Origin: Alphaproteobacteria bacterium UBA3307
Lineage (GTDB): Bacteria > Pseudomonadota > Alphaproteobacteria > RF32 > CAG-239
Length of the DNA: 5,585 bases
Assembly (NCBI GenBank): GCA_002361365.1
Contig: DEST01000026.1
Span: forward strand, 1-5,585
Direction: 5' to 3'
Position numbers and translations under genes: made by a program. The first letter of the stretch is position 1; the number at the start of each line of letters is the position of its first letter. The notes under the pieces are model-generated. The model saw nothing but the letters and a program-made list of their open reading frames with translations, had not been told where the DNA came from and did not search any database. Below, one piece after another: positions 1-5,007 of the stretch.

Positions 1-90
1 TTCTGCTAAAACATTAAGCGGCGTATCAGTGCAAAAATCTTCAACACCGGCTGTCAAATACCACTCAACGATTGCTTTAATATCTGTCAT
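1..90 (-). CDS. N-terminus of a probable family-4 uracil-DNA glycosylase (partial, runs off left edge)
   Basis: Only the first 30 codons are visible, reading left from ATG at 90-88. The protein begins MTDIKAIVEWYLTAGVEDF and continues with CTDTPLNVLAE. This opening, a WY pair followed by an AGV-acidic stretch and a TPL/TPV segment, resembles the start of alphaproteobacterial iron-sulfur family-4 uracil-DNA glycosylases, which remove uracil from DNA in base excision repair. The catalytic and cluster-binding parts lie outside the window, so the identification rests on a short N-terminal resemblance. The start is well supported: a GGAGG ribosome-binding site at 99-95 sits 4 bases before the ATG, and a near-consensus promoter lies just upstream. 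The gene follows nlpD on the same strand with a 74-nt gap but appears to have its own promoter. Confidence 0.6.
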   Translation of the reverse strand, partial: MTDIKAIVEWYLTAGVEDFCTDTPLNVLAE

Positions 91-106
91 AAAACCTCCG
101 TTTGAG

Positions 107-135
107 AGTATACAATGATTGTGTTTAATTTGCAA
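107..135 (-). promoter_or_regulatory. Sigma70-type promoter for the left-edge glycosylase gene
   Basis: On the minus strand a -35 box TTGCAA (135-130) and a -10 box TATACT (112-107) are separated by exactly 17 bp. Both match the consensus closely (4/6 and 5/6). A start site 6-7 bases downstream would fall near position 100, right at the CGGAGG ribosome-binding site, giving a very short leader of about 10 nt. Confidence 0.7.
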
Positions 136-164
136 TATAAACCATACGCTGTACACAGTTACGC

Positions 165-1028
165 TTATGGTAGATATGGACGCGGGTTGACGGCTTTTTT
201 ACCGGTTCTGACCTCAAAATGCAACTGTGGGGTTGTCACACTACCAGTCTGCCCGACAGTAGCTATTTTTTCGCCACGCGCCACCTTTTGCCCTTTGCGT
301 ACCAACAACTTATCATTATGCGCGTATGCCGTAATCCATCCGTCTGAATGCTTAATTAAAATCAAATTACCAAAACCTTTAAGTTCATTTCCGGCATAAG
401 CCACTGTTCCGCCGTCTGCCGCCTTAACTTCGGTACCGCGAGCCGCTTTGATATTGATGCCGTCGTTTTTACGTCCTTTACCCAGATTTCCAAATCCGGA
501 TATAATCGTGCCTTGCACCGGCCACATAAATTTATTGCGGCGATGCGCCACCGGAGCAGTTGTTGGAACTGCATTTTGTTGATATTTTTGCGGATTCGCA
601 TCAGCATACGCCACAGTACCTCGATTTAATGCTTTATTATTTGTTATCTTGCCTGATGATGCACCGATTGGCAACATCAATTTTTGCCCTACAGAAAGCG
701 AATACGGTGTTTGTAAATTGTTTAGTTTACTTAAAGTTGCCACATCTACACTATGTTGTCGAGCAATTGAGTACAAACTTTCACCACGCTGTACGATATG
801 GTACTGTTTTGTCGGTAAGGACAGTGTTTGCCCAACGTACAGCGTATATGGTGAAGATAAACGATTGGCGCTGATTAAATCCTTTATCGGTACATTGTAC
901 TTACGGGAAATACTGTATAAAGTATCACCCTTACGTACAACAAGTTTATCACCTCCGCCCCACCAATTAAAAGTGGTGCATCCGCATAAACAGCTGACTA
1001 TTATCAATATGTACCCGATTTTTTTCAC
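165..1028 (-). CDS. nlpD: NlpD-like lipoprotein: two LysM domains plus degenerate LytM (peptidase M23) domain
   Basis: This 287-aa envelope lipoprotein probably activates a cell-wall amidase during division, as NlpD does for AmiC. A signal peptide (residues 1-16) ends in an LCG-C lipobox with lipidated Cys17. Two LysM peptidoglycan-binding domains follow, at about 29-72 and 76-120, each with the RKGDTLYSI or RGESLYSIA core. A linker (about 121-165) leads to a LytM/M23 domain at about 167-287. In that domain the first zinc motif HxxxD is replaced by Asn188 and Asn192, and the first His of HxH is Gln268, while His237 and His270 remain. It is therefore probably not an active peptidase. The ending, NPRPYLP, resembles E. 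coli NlpD. The start is GTG, with a GGAG site at 1038-1035. An upstream terminator separates it from the preceding operon. DipM-type or other LytM factors are alternatives to a strict nlpD orthologue. Confidence 0.88.
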   Translation of the reverse strand: MKKIGYILIIVSCLCGCTTFNWWGGGDKLVVRKGDTLYSISRKYNVPIKDLISANRLSSPYTLYVGQTLSLPTKQYHIVQRGESLYSIARQHSVDVATLSKLNNLQTPYSLSVGQKLMLPIGASSGKITNNKALNRGTVAYADANPQKYQQNAVPTTAPVAHRRNKFMWPVQGTIISGFGNLGKGRKNDGINIKAARGTEVKAADGGTVAYAGNELKGFGNLILIKHSDGWITAYAHNDKLLVRKGQKVARGEKIATVGQTGSVTTPQLHFEVRTGKKAVNPRPYLP

Positions 1029-1051
1029 GCCACACTCCGTTTTTCGGGAAT

Positions 1052-1081
1052 ACTATAAAGCGCAAATATTTATTTTTGCTT
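1052..1081 (-). promoter_or_regulatory. Possible nlpD promoter -10 box with adjoining imperfect inverted repeat
   Basis: After the terminator that closes the upstream operon, nlpD needs its own promoter in 1029-1108. The best -10 candidate on the minus strand is TATAGT (1057-1052), about 23 bp before the GTG start codon. I see no good -35 box at the right spacing. Beside it is an imperfect inverted repeat with 11-bp arms (1058-1068 and 1071-1081), two mismatches and a 2-bp centre. It occupies the spacer and -35 zone, where an activator or repressor could bind. Confidence 0.3.
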
Positions 1082-1108
1082 AATTTGAGGCACAATATTT
1101 ATACGTAT

Positions 1109-1131
1109 AAAAAAGGCCGCCGCAGCGACCT
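1109..1131 (-). terminator. Rho-independent terminator of the two-gene operon
   Basis: Read leftwards, this is a 7-bp stem, AGGTCGC paired with GCGGCCT (one G-U pair), with a TGCG loop at 1131-1114, followed at once by a run of T residues through 1109. It lies 9 bases after the stop codon of the thioredoxin-fold lipoprotein gene. It is the most GC-rich hairpin in an AT-rich intergenic stretch, so it is a convincing intrinsic terminator. Confidence 0.85.
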
Positions 1132-1140
1132 CATATAGTT

Positions 1141-1500
1141 TTATTCATACTTCTTGGCGTATTTTTCAAATTTTGCCGGAGCATCTGCCCCCCAACCCAT
1201 GATATAATCATTACCGAAACATATCAATGGAGTTCCGACATTCATTCCAAGCCGATAACCGCGTGCCGCCTGATTAAACAAACGCCGATTACCCGGCATT
1301 GCAATATCCAAACTGCGCACTTTGAGTTCCGGATGTTTTTCTTTAATATATTCCGCCGCTGTATGACAATGCGGACACCCTTCCTGAAAAAAGAAATATA
1401 CCTCTTGCGCAGAAAGTTCGGCAACACTGTTTTCATCGTGGCAAGCCATCAAAAACAATGCACCTGCGCACCCCAAACAAATCAAAAATTTCCGTATCAT
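1141..1500 (-). CDS. Thioredoxin-fold lipoprotein with CPHC active site
   Basis: This is a 119-aa exported thiol-disulfide oxidoreductase candidate. The signal peptide (1-19) ends in an LMA-C lipobox at Cys20, so the mature protein of about 100 residues should be lipid-anchored facing the periplasm. The redox site is Cys42-Pro-His-Cys45, the same dipeptide as in DsbA, on a strand-turn typical of thioredoxins (VYFFFQEGCPHC). A VGTP segment supplies the conserved cis-Pro at 91, followed by a glutaredoxin-like ending (GNDYIMGWG). The domain is too short to hold the helical insertion of true DsbA, so it is closer to a glutaredoxin/thioredoxin module. The ATG lies 4 nt after the stop of the upstream 201-aa gene, and its weak GAG ribosome-binding site overlaps that gene's last codon, which suggests translational coupling. 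Its substrates are unknown; whether it acts as oxidase, reductase or isomerase cannot be told from sequence. Confidence 0.85.
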   Translation of the reverse strand: MIRKFLICLGCAGALFLMACHDENSVAELSAQEVYFFFQEGCPHCHTAAEYIKEKHPELKVRSLDIAMPGNRRLFNQAARGYRLGMNVGTPLICFGNDYIMGWGADAPAKFEKYAKKYE

Positions 1501-1504
1501 TTTG

Positions 1505-2110
1505 TTACTCTATACAACAATTTACCGCTTTGCGGACAATACTTTTCATTTTAGCCAATGCTCCGCCGCTTTCTACAGGAGTTTCGGCAACAGTTTCCGT
1601 TACAGTTGTACTAATAGCAGCTGTCCCCATTGCATCAGATGCTTTTTGTGTAATTTTTTTAAGTTCTTCTATATCCGGTTCAATCCATTTGAGGTCTTTT
1701 GTTTCCATCATTCCCATATTCAACCCCCAAAACAGACAATACATATCATAAGCAGAATTAAACAGTTTATAAGCTTCTTCGTTGTTGCCGAGTGATTGTT
1801 GTTTCGTTCCGACCTCCATCAACCGCATAGAAGTAGCCAGCAAATGTTTGGAAATACACCACACTTCTCCCTCATAACTTGGAATAATTTTTTGTAGCAA
1901 ATTCTTGCGAGTTTCACGCACATCTTTTATCAGGTCATAATATGAATTTTTACCTGTTTTGGCACCGGAAAACACCAAATGCTCTTCAATCGAAATCAGG
2001 TTCATAATAGCAATACTCAAATCCTGATCTGATGACAAATCCTTCGGATTCAGCTTTTTTGCTGCATCGATACGTTCTACAAATTCTTTTACATTTTCAG
2101 CCTTTTTCAT
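1505..2110 (-). CDS. Conserved-looking hypothetical helical protein with one TPR-like motif
   Basis: I do not recognise a named family. With the ATG at 2110 the product is 201 aa, predicted soluble and mostly helical, with no signal peptide. Residues 1-80 are charged helices (NVKEFVERIDAAKKLNPKDL onward). Residues about 94-127 fit the TPR spacing: Gly101, Ala113, Phe117 and Ala120, with LGNNEEA in the turn. A Thr/Ala/Val-rich linker (about 160-180) precedes a short basic C-terminal helix ending in Cys198-Cys199-Ile-Glu. The reading frame is open further upstream to 2212, but 2110 is preferred: a GGAG site (2122-2119) lies 8 bases before it, and a strong promoter lies inside the would-be extension. 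It is the first gene of a two-gene operon with the thioredoxin-fold lipoprotein, so a functional link with envelope redox chemistry is possible but is only inferred from position. Confidence 0.8.
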   Translation of the reverse strand: MKKAENVKEFVERIDAAKKLNPKDLSSDQDLSIAIMNLISIEEHLVFSGAKTGKNSYYDLIKDVRETRKNLLQKIIPSYEGEVWCISKHLLATSMRLMEVGTKQQSLGNNEEAYKLFNSAYDMYCLFWGLNMGMMETKDLKWIEPDIEELKKITQKASDAMGTAAISTTVTETVAETPVESGGALAKMKSIVRKAVNCCIE

Positions 2111-2141
2111 AACATTTGCTCCATTTAATTGCTTTGTACAA

Positions 2142-2170
2142 AAGATAATAACTCTACTTTGTGTTGTCAA
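2142..2170 (-). promoter_or_regulatory. Strong sigma70-type promoter of the two-gene operon
   Basis: On the minus strand a perfect -35 box TTGACA (2170-2165) is followed after 17 bp by TATCTT (2147-2142, 4/6 match). Transcription would start near 2135, giving a leader of about 25 nt before the ATG at 2110. The position of this promoter is the main reason to reject the longer upstream reading of the gene. Confidence 0.75.
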
Positions 2171-2194
2171 GCAAATAGTAACAAAAGCACAAAT

Positions 2195-2220
2195 AAAAAA
2201 GCCATCTTTCAAGAGATGTC
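2195..2220 (-). terminator. Terminator-like hairpin pointing left, upstream of the operon promoter
   Basis: Read on the minus strand, CATCT and AGATG (2218-2214 and 2207-2203) pair around a 6-nt loop, with one further outer G-C pair (2220/2201) after a mismatch. The stem is followed by six T residues (2200-2195). The stem is short, so this is tentative. No minus-strand gene ends nearby: the closest, at 2741-3400, stops 520 bp away across the SHOCT gene. It would therefore end antisense read-through or a small leftward RNA. Confidence 0.4.
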
Positions 2221-2232
2221 CGGAAGTTTACA

Positions 2233-2327
2233 ACTACGCAAAGTCTATCTGAAAGTATTTGTAGAATAAAAATTCTCTCTTATCCTGAAAAATTTTTCAG
2301 TTGCTTTTTGTATTATTTTTGCGTAGT
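2233..2327. repeat. Nested inverted repeats in the divergent intergenic region
   Basis: A perfect 10-bp inverted repeat, ACTACGCAAA at 2233-2242 and TTTGCGTAGT at 2318-2327, encloses two smaller ones. These are AGAAT-aaaa-ATTCT (2263-2276) and a perfect 16-bp palindrome CTGAAAAATTTTTCAG (2285-2300). Together they could fold as a three-way junction in RNA or as a cruciform in DNA. The right outer arm overlaps the probable -10 box of the rightward gene. I see no coding potential here. Confidence 0.6.
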
Positions 2328-2329
2328 AT
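2301..2329 (+). promoter_or_regulatory. Probable promoter of the SHOCT membrane protein gene
   Basis: TTGCTT (2301-2306) and TAGTAT (2324-2329) are 17 bp apart. The matches to consensus are moderate (3/6 and 4/6). The perfect palindrome at 2285-2300 abuts the -35 box and is placed like an operator. Transcription would begin near 2336, at the GGGAG ribosome-binding site, so the leader would be very short. Confidence 0.45.
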
Positions 2330-2345
2330 CTAAGCGGGAGAAATG

Positions 2346-2744
2346 ATGATGAGTATTTTATCTTCTATTCCGCTGTTTTCTGTAGGTGGCACGTTATTAG
2401 GCACTTCTGCCTCGCTGTTGGTTACGCTTGCCGTTTTTGGCGGTTGGGCACTGATTTTACTTGTTTTACATCCGCTGCACGCTACCTTGTTTTTGCTTGC
2501 CGCGTTATTTGAATATGGCTTAATTTTGTGTTTTGGCTTTCATTTGTGGTTTAACTTTTTCAGCTTTTTTATTTGCTATATAGCTTTATTTGTATTGTAT
2601 TCTTTATTTTTACGTAAACTTTTACCGCTTCCGCAAAGTGATATTGAACGCCTGATTAAACTCAGCGAACTGAAAAAAGAAAACCTCCTCACCGATGAAG
2701 AATACACCGCCGCCAAAAAACGTTTGCTTAAATTACGTCATTAG
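2346..2744 (+). CDS. Small three-helix membrane protein with C-terminal SHOCT motif
   Basis: The product is about 132 aa. Counting from the first possible ATG, it has three hydrophobic segments at about 14-42, 46-66 and 68-90. A basic stretch (RKLLPLP) follows, then a C-terminal motif at about 101-130 with the pattern IERLIKLSELKKENLLTDEE, then YTAAKKRLL. That pattern (leucine-rich helix, turn, LTDEEY/F, K-x-x-LL) is the SHOCT short oligomerisation domain, found on the ends of many small bacterial membrane proteins of unknown role. Three ATG codons stand in tandem at 2343, 2346 and 2349. The GGGAG ribosome-binding site (2336-2340) lies 2, 5 and 8 bases from them, so the second or third is the better start. 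Its stop overlaps the convergent lipoprotein gene by 4 bp. The specific function is unknown. Confidence 0.8.
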   Translation: MMSILSSIPLFSVGGTLLGTSASLLVTLAVFGGWALILLVLHPLHATLFLLAALFEYGLILCFGFHLWFNFFSFFICYIALFVLYSLFLRKLLPLPQSDIERLIKLSELKKENLLTDEEYTAAKKRLLKLRH

Positions 2745-3400
2745 TCATCTATTATTTCGTGGTCTATCCATAATGATTTAATAAACGCCTGCCGTTGGTC
2801 ACGCACCGGTTGGCAATCGGTTTTACCGTCGGCATTAGTCAAGCACTGCATTCCGATATCGGCACTTTGATAACTGCCGTATTTTTCGTAAACATCAATA
2901 ACTTTAGGTAACATTTCTTCCATTTCCTCGATTGTATCTGCACAAAAATACGAGTCATAACTTGCACTGGAAGTATTTTTGCGTCCGATTTTAAGCGTAA
3001 AACAAGTTTTATCTCTGTCGGTTTTTATTTGCTTATTATCAGAATAATCTGCGGTTCTTCCGTCTAAACCATCAGCAAACAAAGGTACTTCTTGTGCGTT
3101 ATTTGCGTTGCTGAAATTGCGAATTCCTCCATCAATATTTGCTTTATAAATCGTATCTGCGTCAAAGATTCCGATAAAATCCGCATTTTCGGCTGAAGTT
3201 GCCGTTTTCATTCCGATTTGTCCGAATTTCTTACTCAAAACCCGCCGAATTTCCGAGGCGTAATTACTGCGCATACCGCTTCTGAAATAAATACTTTGTC
3301 CGTGTTCTTGCGCCAATGTATTGCTGATTTTTAAGTGGTATGGATCTTGTGCACATCCAACCAACGTAAAAAGTACCAATAAAATTATCAAATTTTTCAT
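2741..3400 (-). CDS. Lipoprotein of unknown function with four extra cysteines
   Basis: This 219-aa protein has a signal peptide (1-15) ending in an LVG-C lipobox at Cys16, so it is an exported lipoprotein. I do not recognise the family. After the anchor there is a strand with FRSG, a helix (about 46-60, YASEIRRVLSKKFGQIG), then ADFIGIFDADTIY. This helix, Gly turn and A-D-F/Y strand order is seen in several small outer-membrane lipoprotein families. The C-terminal half carries two cysteine pairs, Cys133/Cys153 and Cys186/Cys196, which could form disulfides in the periplasm. The second pair encloses a TNADGKTD loop. A purine-rich site (GAAGGGTGG, 3413-3405) precedes the ATG. Its 3' end overlaps the convergent SHOCT gene by 4 bp with no terminator between them. 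A divergent AT-rich spacer separates it from the metallophosphatase gene. Confidence 0.82.
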   Translation of the reverse strand: MKNLIILLVLFTLVGCAQDPYHLKISNTLAQEHGQSIYFRSGMRSNYASEIRRVLSKKFGQIGMKTATSAENADFIGIFDADTIYKANIDGGIRNFSNANNAQEVPLFADGLDGRTADYSDNKQIKTDRDKTCFTLKIGRKNTSSASYDSYFCADTIEEMEEMLPKVIDVYEKYGSYQSADIGMQCLTNADGKTDCQPVRDQRQAFIKSLWIDHEIIDD

Positions 3401-3460
3401 CTTTCCACCCTTCTATTACTTATTTGCACACAAATATATCTGCTTTATTTTAATTTTTTA

Positions 3461-3490
3461 TTGATAAAATTTAAAATATATGTATTTTAA
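3461..3490 (+). promoter_or_regulatory. Probable promoter of the metallophosphatase gene, overlapped by an inverted repeat
   Basis: TTGATA (3461-3466, 5/6 match) is followed after 16 bp by TATTTT (3483-3488, 4/6 match), placing the start site near 3495, about 15 nt before the ATG at 3510. A perfect 8-bp inverted repeat, TTAAAATA/TATTTTAA with a 4-base centre (3471-3490), covers the spacer and -10 box. Other AT-rich -10 candidates exist here (for example TAAAAT at 3472-3477). The rest of the 3401-3509 spacer is AT-rich, and I found no convincing promoter for the leftward lipoprotein gene in it. Confidence 0.4.
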
Positions 3491-3509
3491 CCATCGGCAG
3501 AAGAAAAAA

Positions 3510-4979
3510 ATGACTGATACTAATAAAATAGATATTTTTGCATTAACCGATTGTCATCAGGAAGCACGCAAATTGTGCCAATTATTCAGCGCAATTATTG
3601 AACGTGCCAATCCTCACGGTAAAAACACTTTAATATGTGATTGCGGCGACTTATTTAAGGGAATATATTCTCGCGAATTATGCGTAGAAAGCTATCTTAA
3701 GCTACGACAACAGCTACCGGAAGCTAAAATTGTTATGGCACTTGGCAATAACGATTTCGGTTTCAATAGCGAGCAGATGTCCTTTTTGCAACAAACCTCC
3801 AAACGCTTTAATCAGGCAAATATTCACGTTCTATGCGCCAATTTGCAAGATATCGCTACTCAAAACTGCCCTAAATGGGTTGACCCATACATTTTAATTG
3901 ATATAAACGGCAAAAAAATTATGCTGACTGCACTATGCGTCAACTATATCAAATTACAGCGTTATGGTCTGCAACTGTGTGATTTGTCTGAAACTCTACG
4001 CAAACTTGCTCCAACAGTCAGACATATTGCCCCAGATGCGTTTATTATCTTAAATCATGCCCTTAGGACAACAAGCGCCGAACTTTGGAACATCGCTCAA
4101 GAATGTGGCATCAAAATTGACTTGATTATCGGCGGACACGAGCATTCGGCAGTAGAACCGTGTCCGGAACGAAAAACTTACTATCCGCAGGCATTTAGCC
4201 GCACAATGCTTCATTTTGCAATGCAATTTGCGCAAAATTCTGCAGAAATTAAACATCTTGAAACTATAACAGCCAAAGCAGAAAACATAAATCCTCTCTT
4301 TGCAGACTCGATTGAAGAATATGAAAATATGGCCGGTTTAAATATTCCGGTAGCACAAAGTACTTTGGATTTACCTCGTGAATATTCAAATTCCTGTCCG
4401 CTTGGCAGTTTTGTGGCAGACCAAATGCGTAAAGCTGCCAAAGCTGATTTAGCCTTTATTTCTACCGGATATTTAACTCACGCTTTGCGTTATGAACCGA
4501 ATAAAATCCTTACTATGTACAATCTTGAACGCGTTTTTTCAGCACAAACTCCGGTTCAGACCATTACTCTTTCACCCAAAACCCTTAAAGCCGTACTAAA
4601 TAATGCGATTCGTTTTCGCTATATGCAAATTTACGGCAACACTCGTTTTTTACAATGTTCTTCTAACTTGAGCTTTGAGTGTAAACGCAATGCCGAGAAT
4701 TTTGGTGAAATCAAACAAATTTTTATCAATAGCGAGCCTCTCTTAGATGATTTAGGTAATCCATTGCATCAGCAAGATGAATATTTATGCGCCATCGACC
4801 CATTTATCGGCTCCGGAGAAATAGGTTATGATATGCTTAGAGCCTTACCTAAAGAAACTTTATTAAAAAACAATCAACTAGTTCGGATTAAAGATTTGAT
4901 ATTTCAAGCTATCAAACAAGCCGAGCAAAATTATCCCCAAGGTAGCGGATACCCATATTGCAAAATTATTGATTTATAA
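3510..4979 (+). CDS. 5'-nucleotidase (UshA/CpdB-like) family metallophosphatase, apparently cytoplasmic and with altered active site
   Basis: With the ATG at 3510 the product is 489 aa, typical of the two-domain 5'-nucleotidase family that hydrolyses nucleotides or related phosphoesters. The N-terminal calcineurin-like domain (about 7-250) shows the metal-binding motifs in order: Asp14-x-His16, Gly46-Asp47, Gly79-Asn80, His183 (ILNHA) and His210-x-His212 (GGHEH). The usual GNHEFD is GNNDFG here, so the catalytic His and the dyad Asp are Asn81 and Gly84. The C-terminal nucleotidase domain (about 285-470) has CPLGSFVADQM and a DPFIGSGEIGYD segment matching the substrate-stacking Phe and GGDGY loop. 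There is no signal peptide and there are 16 cysteines, unlike periplasmic UshA. An in-frame ATG at 3480 would add 10 residues but lacks a ribosome-binding site and precedes the likely -10 box. The substrate cannot be assigned. Confidence 0.85.
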   Translation: MTDTNKIDIFALTDCHQEARKLCQLFSAIIERANPHGKNTLICDCGDLFKGIYSRELCVESYLKLRQQLPEAKIVMALGNNDFGFNSEQMSFLQQTSKRFNQANIHVLCANLQDIATQNCPKWVDPYILIDINGKKIMLTALCVNYIKLQRYGLQLCDLSETLRKLAPTVRHIAPDAFIILNHALRTTSAELWNIAQECGIKIDLIIGGHEHSAVEPCPERKTYYPQAFSRTMLHFAMQFAQNSAEIKHLETITAKAENINPLFADSIEEYENMAGLNIPVAQSTLDLPREYSNSCPLGSFVADQMRKAAKADLAFISTGYLTHALRYEPNKILTMYNLERVFSAQTPVQTITLSPKTLKAVLNNAIRFRYMQIYGNTRFLQCSSNLSFECKRNAENFGEIKQIFINSEPLLDDLGNPLHQQDEYLCAIDPFIGSGEIGYDMLRALPKETLLKNNQLVRIKDLIFQAIKQAEQNYPQGSGYPYCKIIDL

Positions 4980-5007
4980 ACTTTATCTAAACAAAGTTTT
5001 ATAAAGT
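4978..5007. terminator. Weak AT-rich hairpin between convergent genes
   Basis: AAACTTT (4978-4984) and AAAGTTT (4993-4999) form a 7-bp stem with an 8-nt loop, followed on the plus strand by TTTTATA. An alternative stem pairs ACTTTAT (4980-4986) with ATAAAGT (5001-5007). It overlaps the stop codons of both converging genes and could act in both directions. With a single G-C pair in each stem it is a weak candidate. Confidence 0.3.

Noticed and set aside
115..399. Plus-strand open frame of 94 codons
   Set aside because: It lies opposite nlpD, has no ribosome-binding site and no recognisable protein features.
560..1083. Two plus-strand open frames opposite nlpD
   Set aside because: They are shadows of the LysM-coding strand and overlap each other. 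Their composition is unlike a real protein.
1333..1795. Plus-strand open frames opposite the thioredoxin-fold and hypothetical genes
   Set aside because: They lie antisense to a well-supported operon and have no start signals.
1505..2110. Toxin-antitoxin or defence assignment for the two-gene operon
   Set aside because: The second gene is a lipoprotein oxidoreductase, and neither product shows toxin, nuclease or DNA-binding motifs.
2111..2212. 34-residue N-terminal extension of the 201-aa hypothetical protein (ATG at 2212)
   Set aside because: A perfect TTGACA promoter and its -10 box lie inside it, and a good GGAG site precedes the ATG at 2110. The hydrophobic look of the extension comes from translating promoter DNA.
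2233..2327. Reading the nested repeats as a CRISPR or tandem repeat array
   Set aside because: The repeats are inverted and differ from each other, with no regular spacer-repeat period.
3480..3509. Alternative start of the metallophosphatase gene at ATG 3480
   Set aside because: There is no ribosome-binding site before it, and it sits in an AT-rich inverted repeat ahead of the best -10 box. The family's first strand begins right after the ATG at 3510. It remains possible.
4050..4441. Minus-strand open frames opposite the metallophosphatase
   Set aside because: They are shadow frames within a gene confirmed by family motifs along its whole length.
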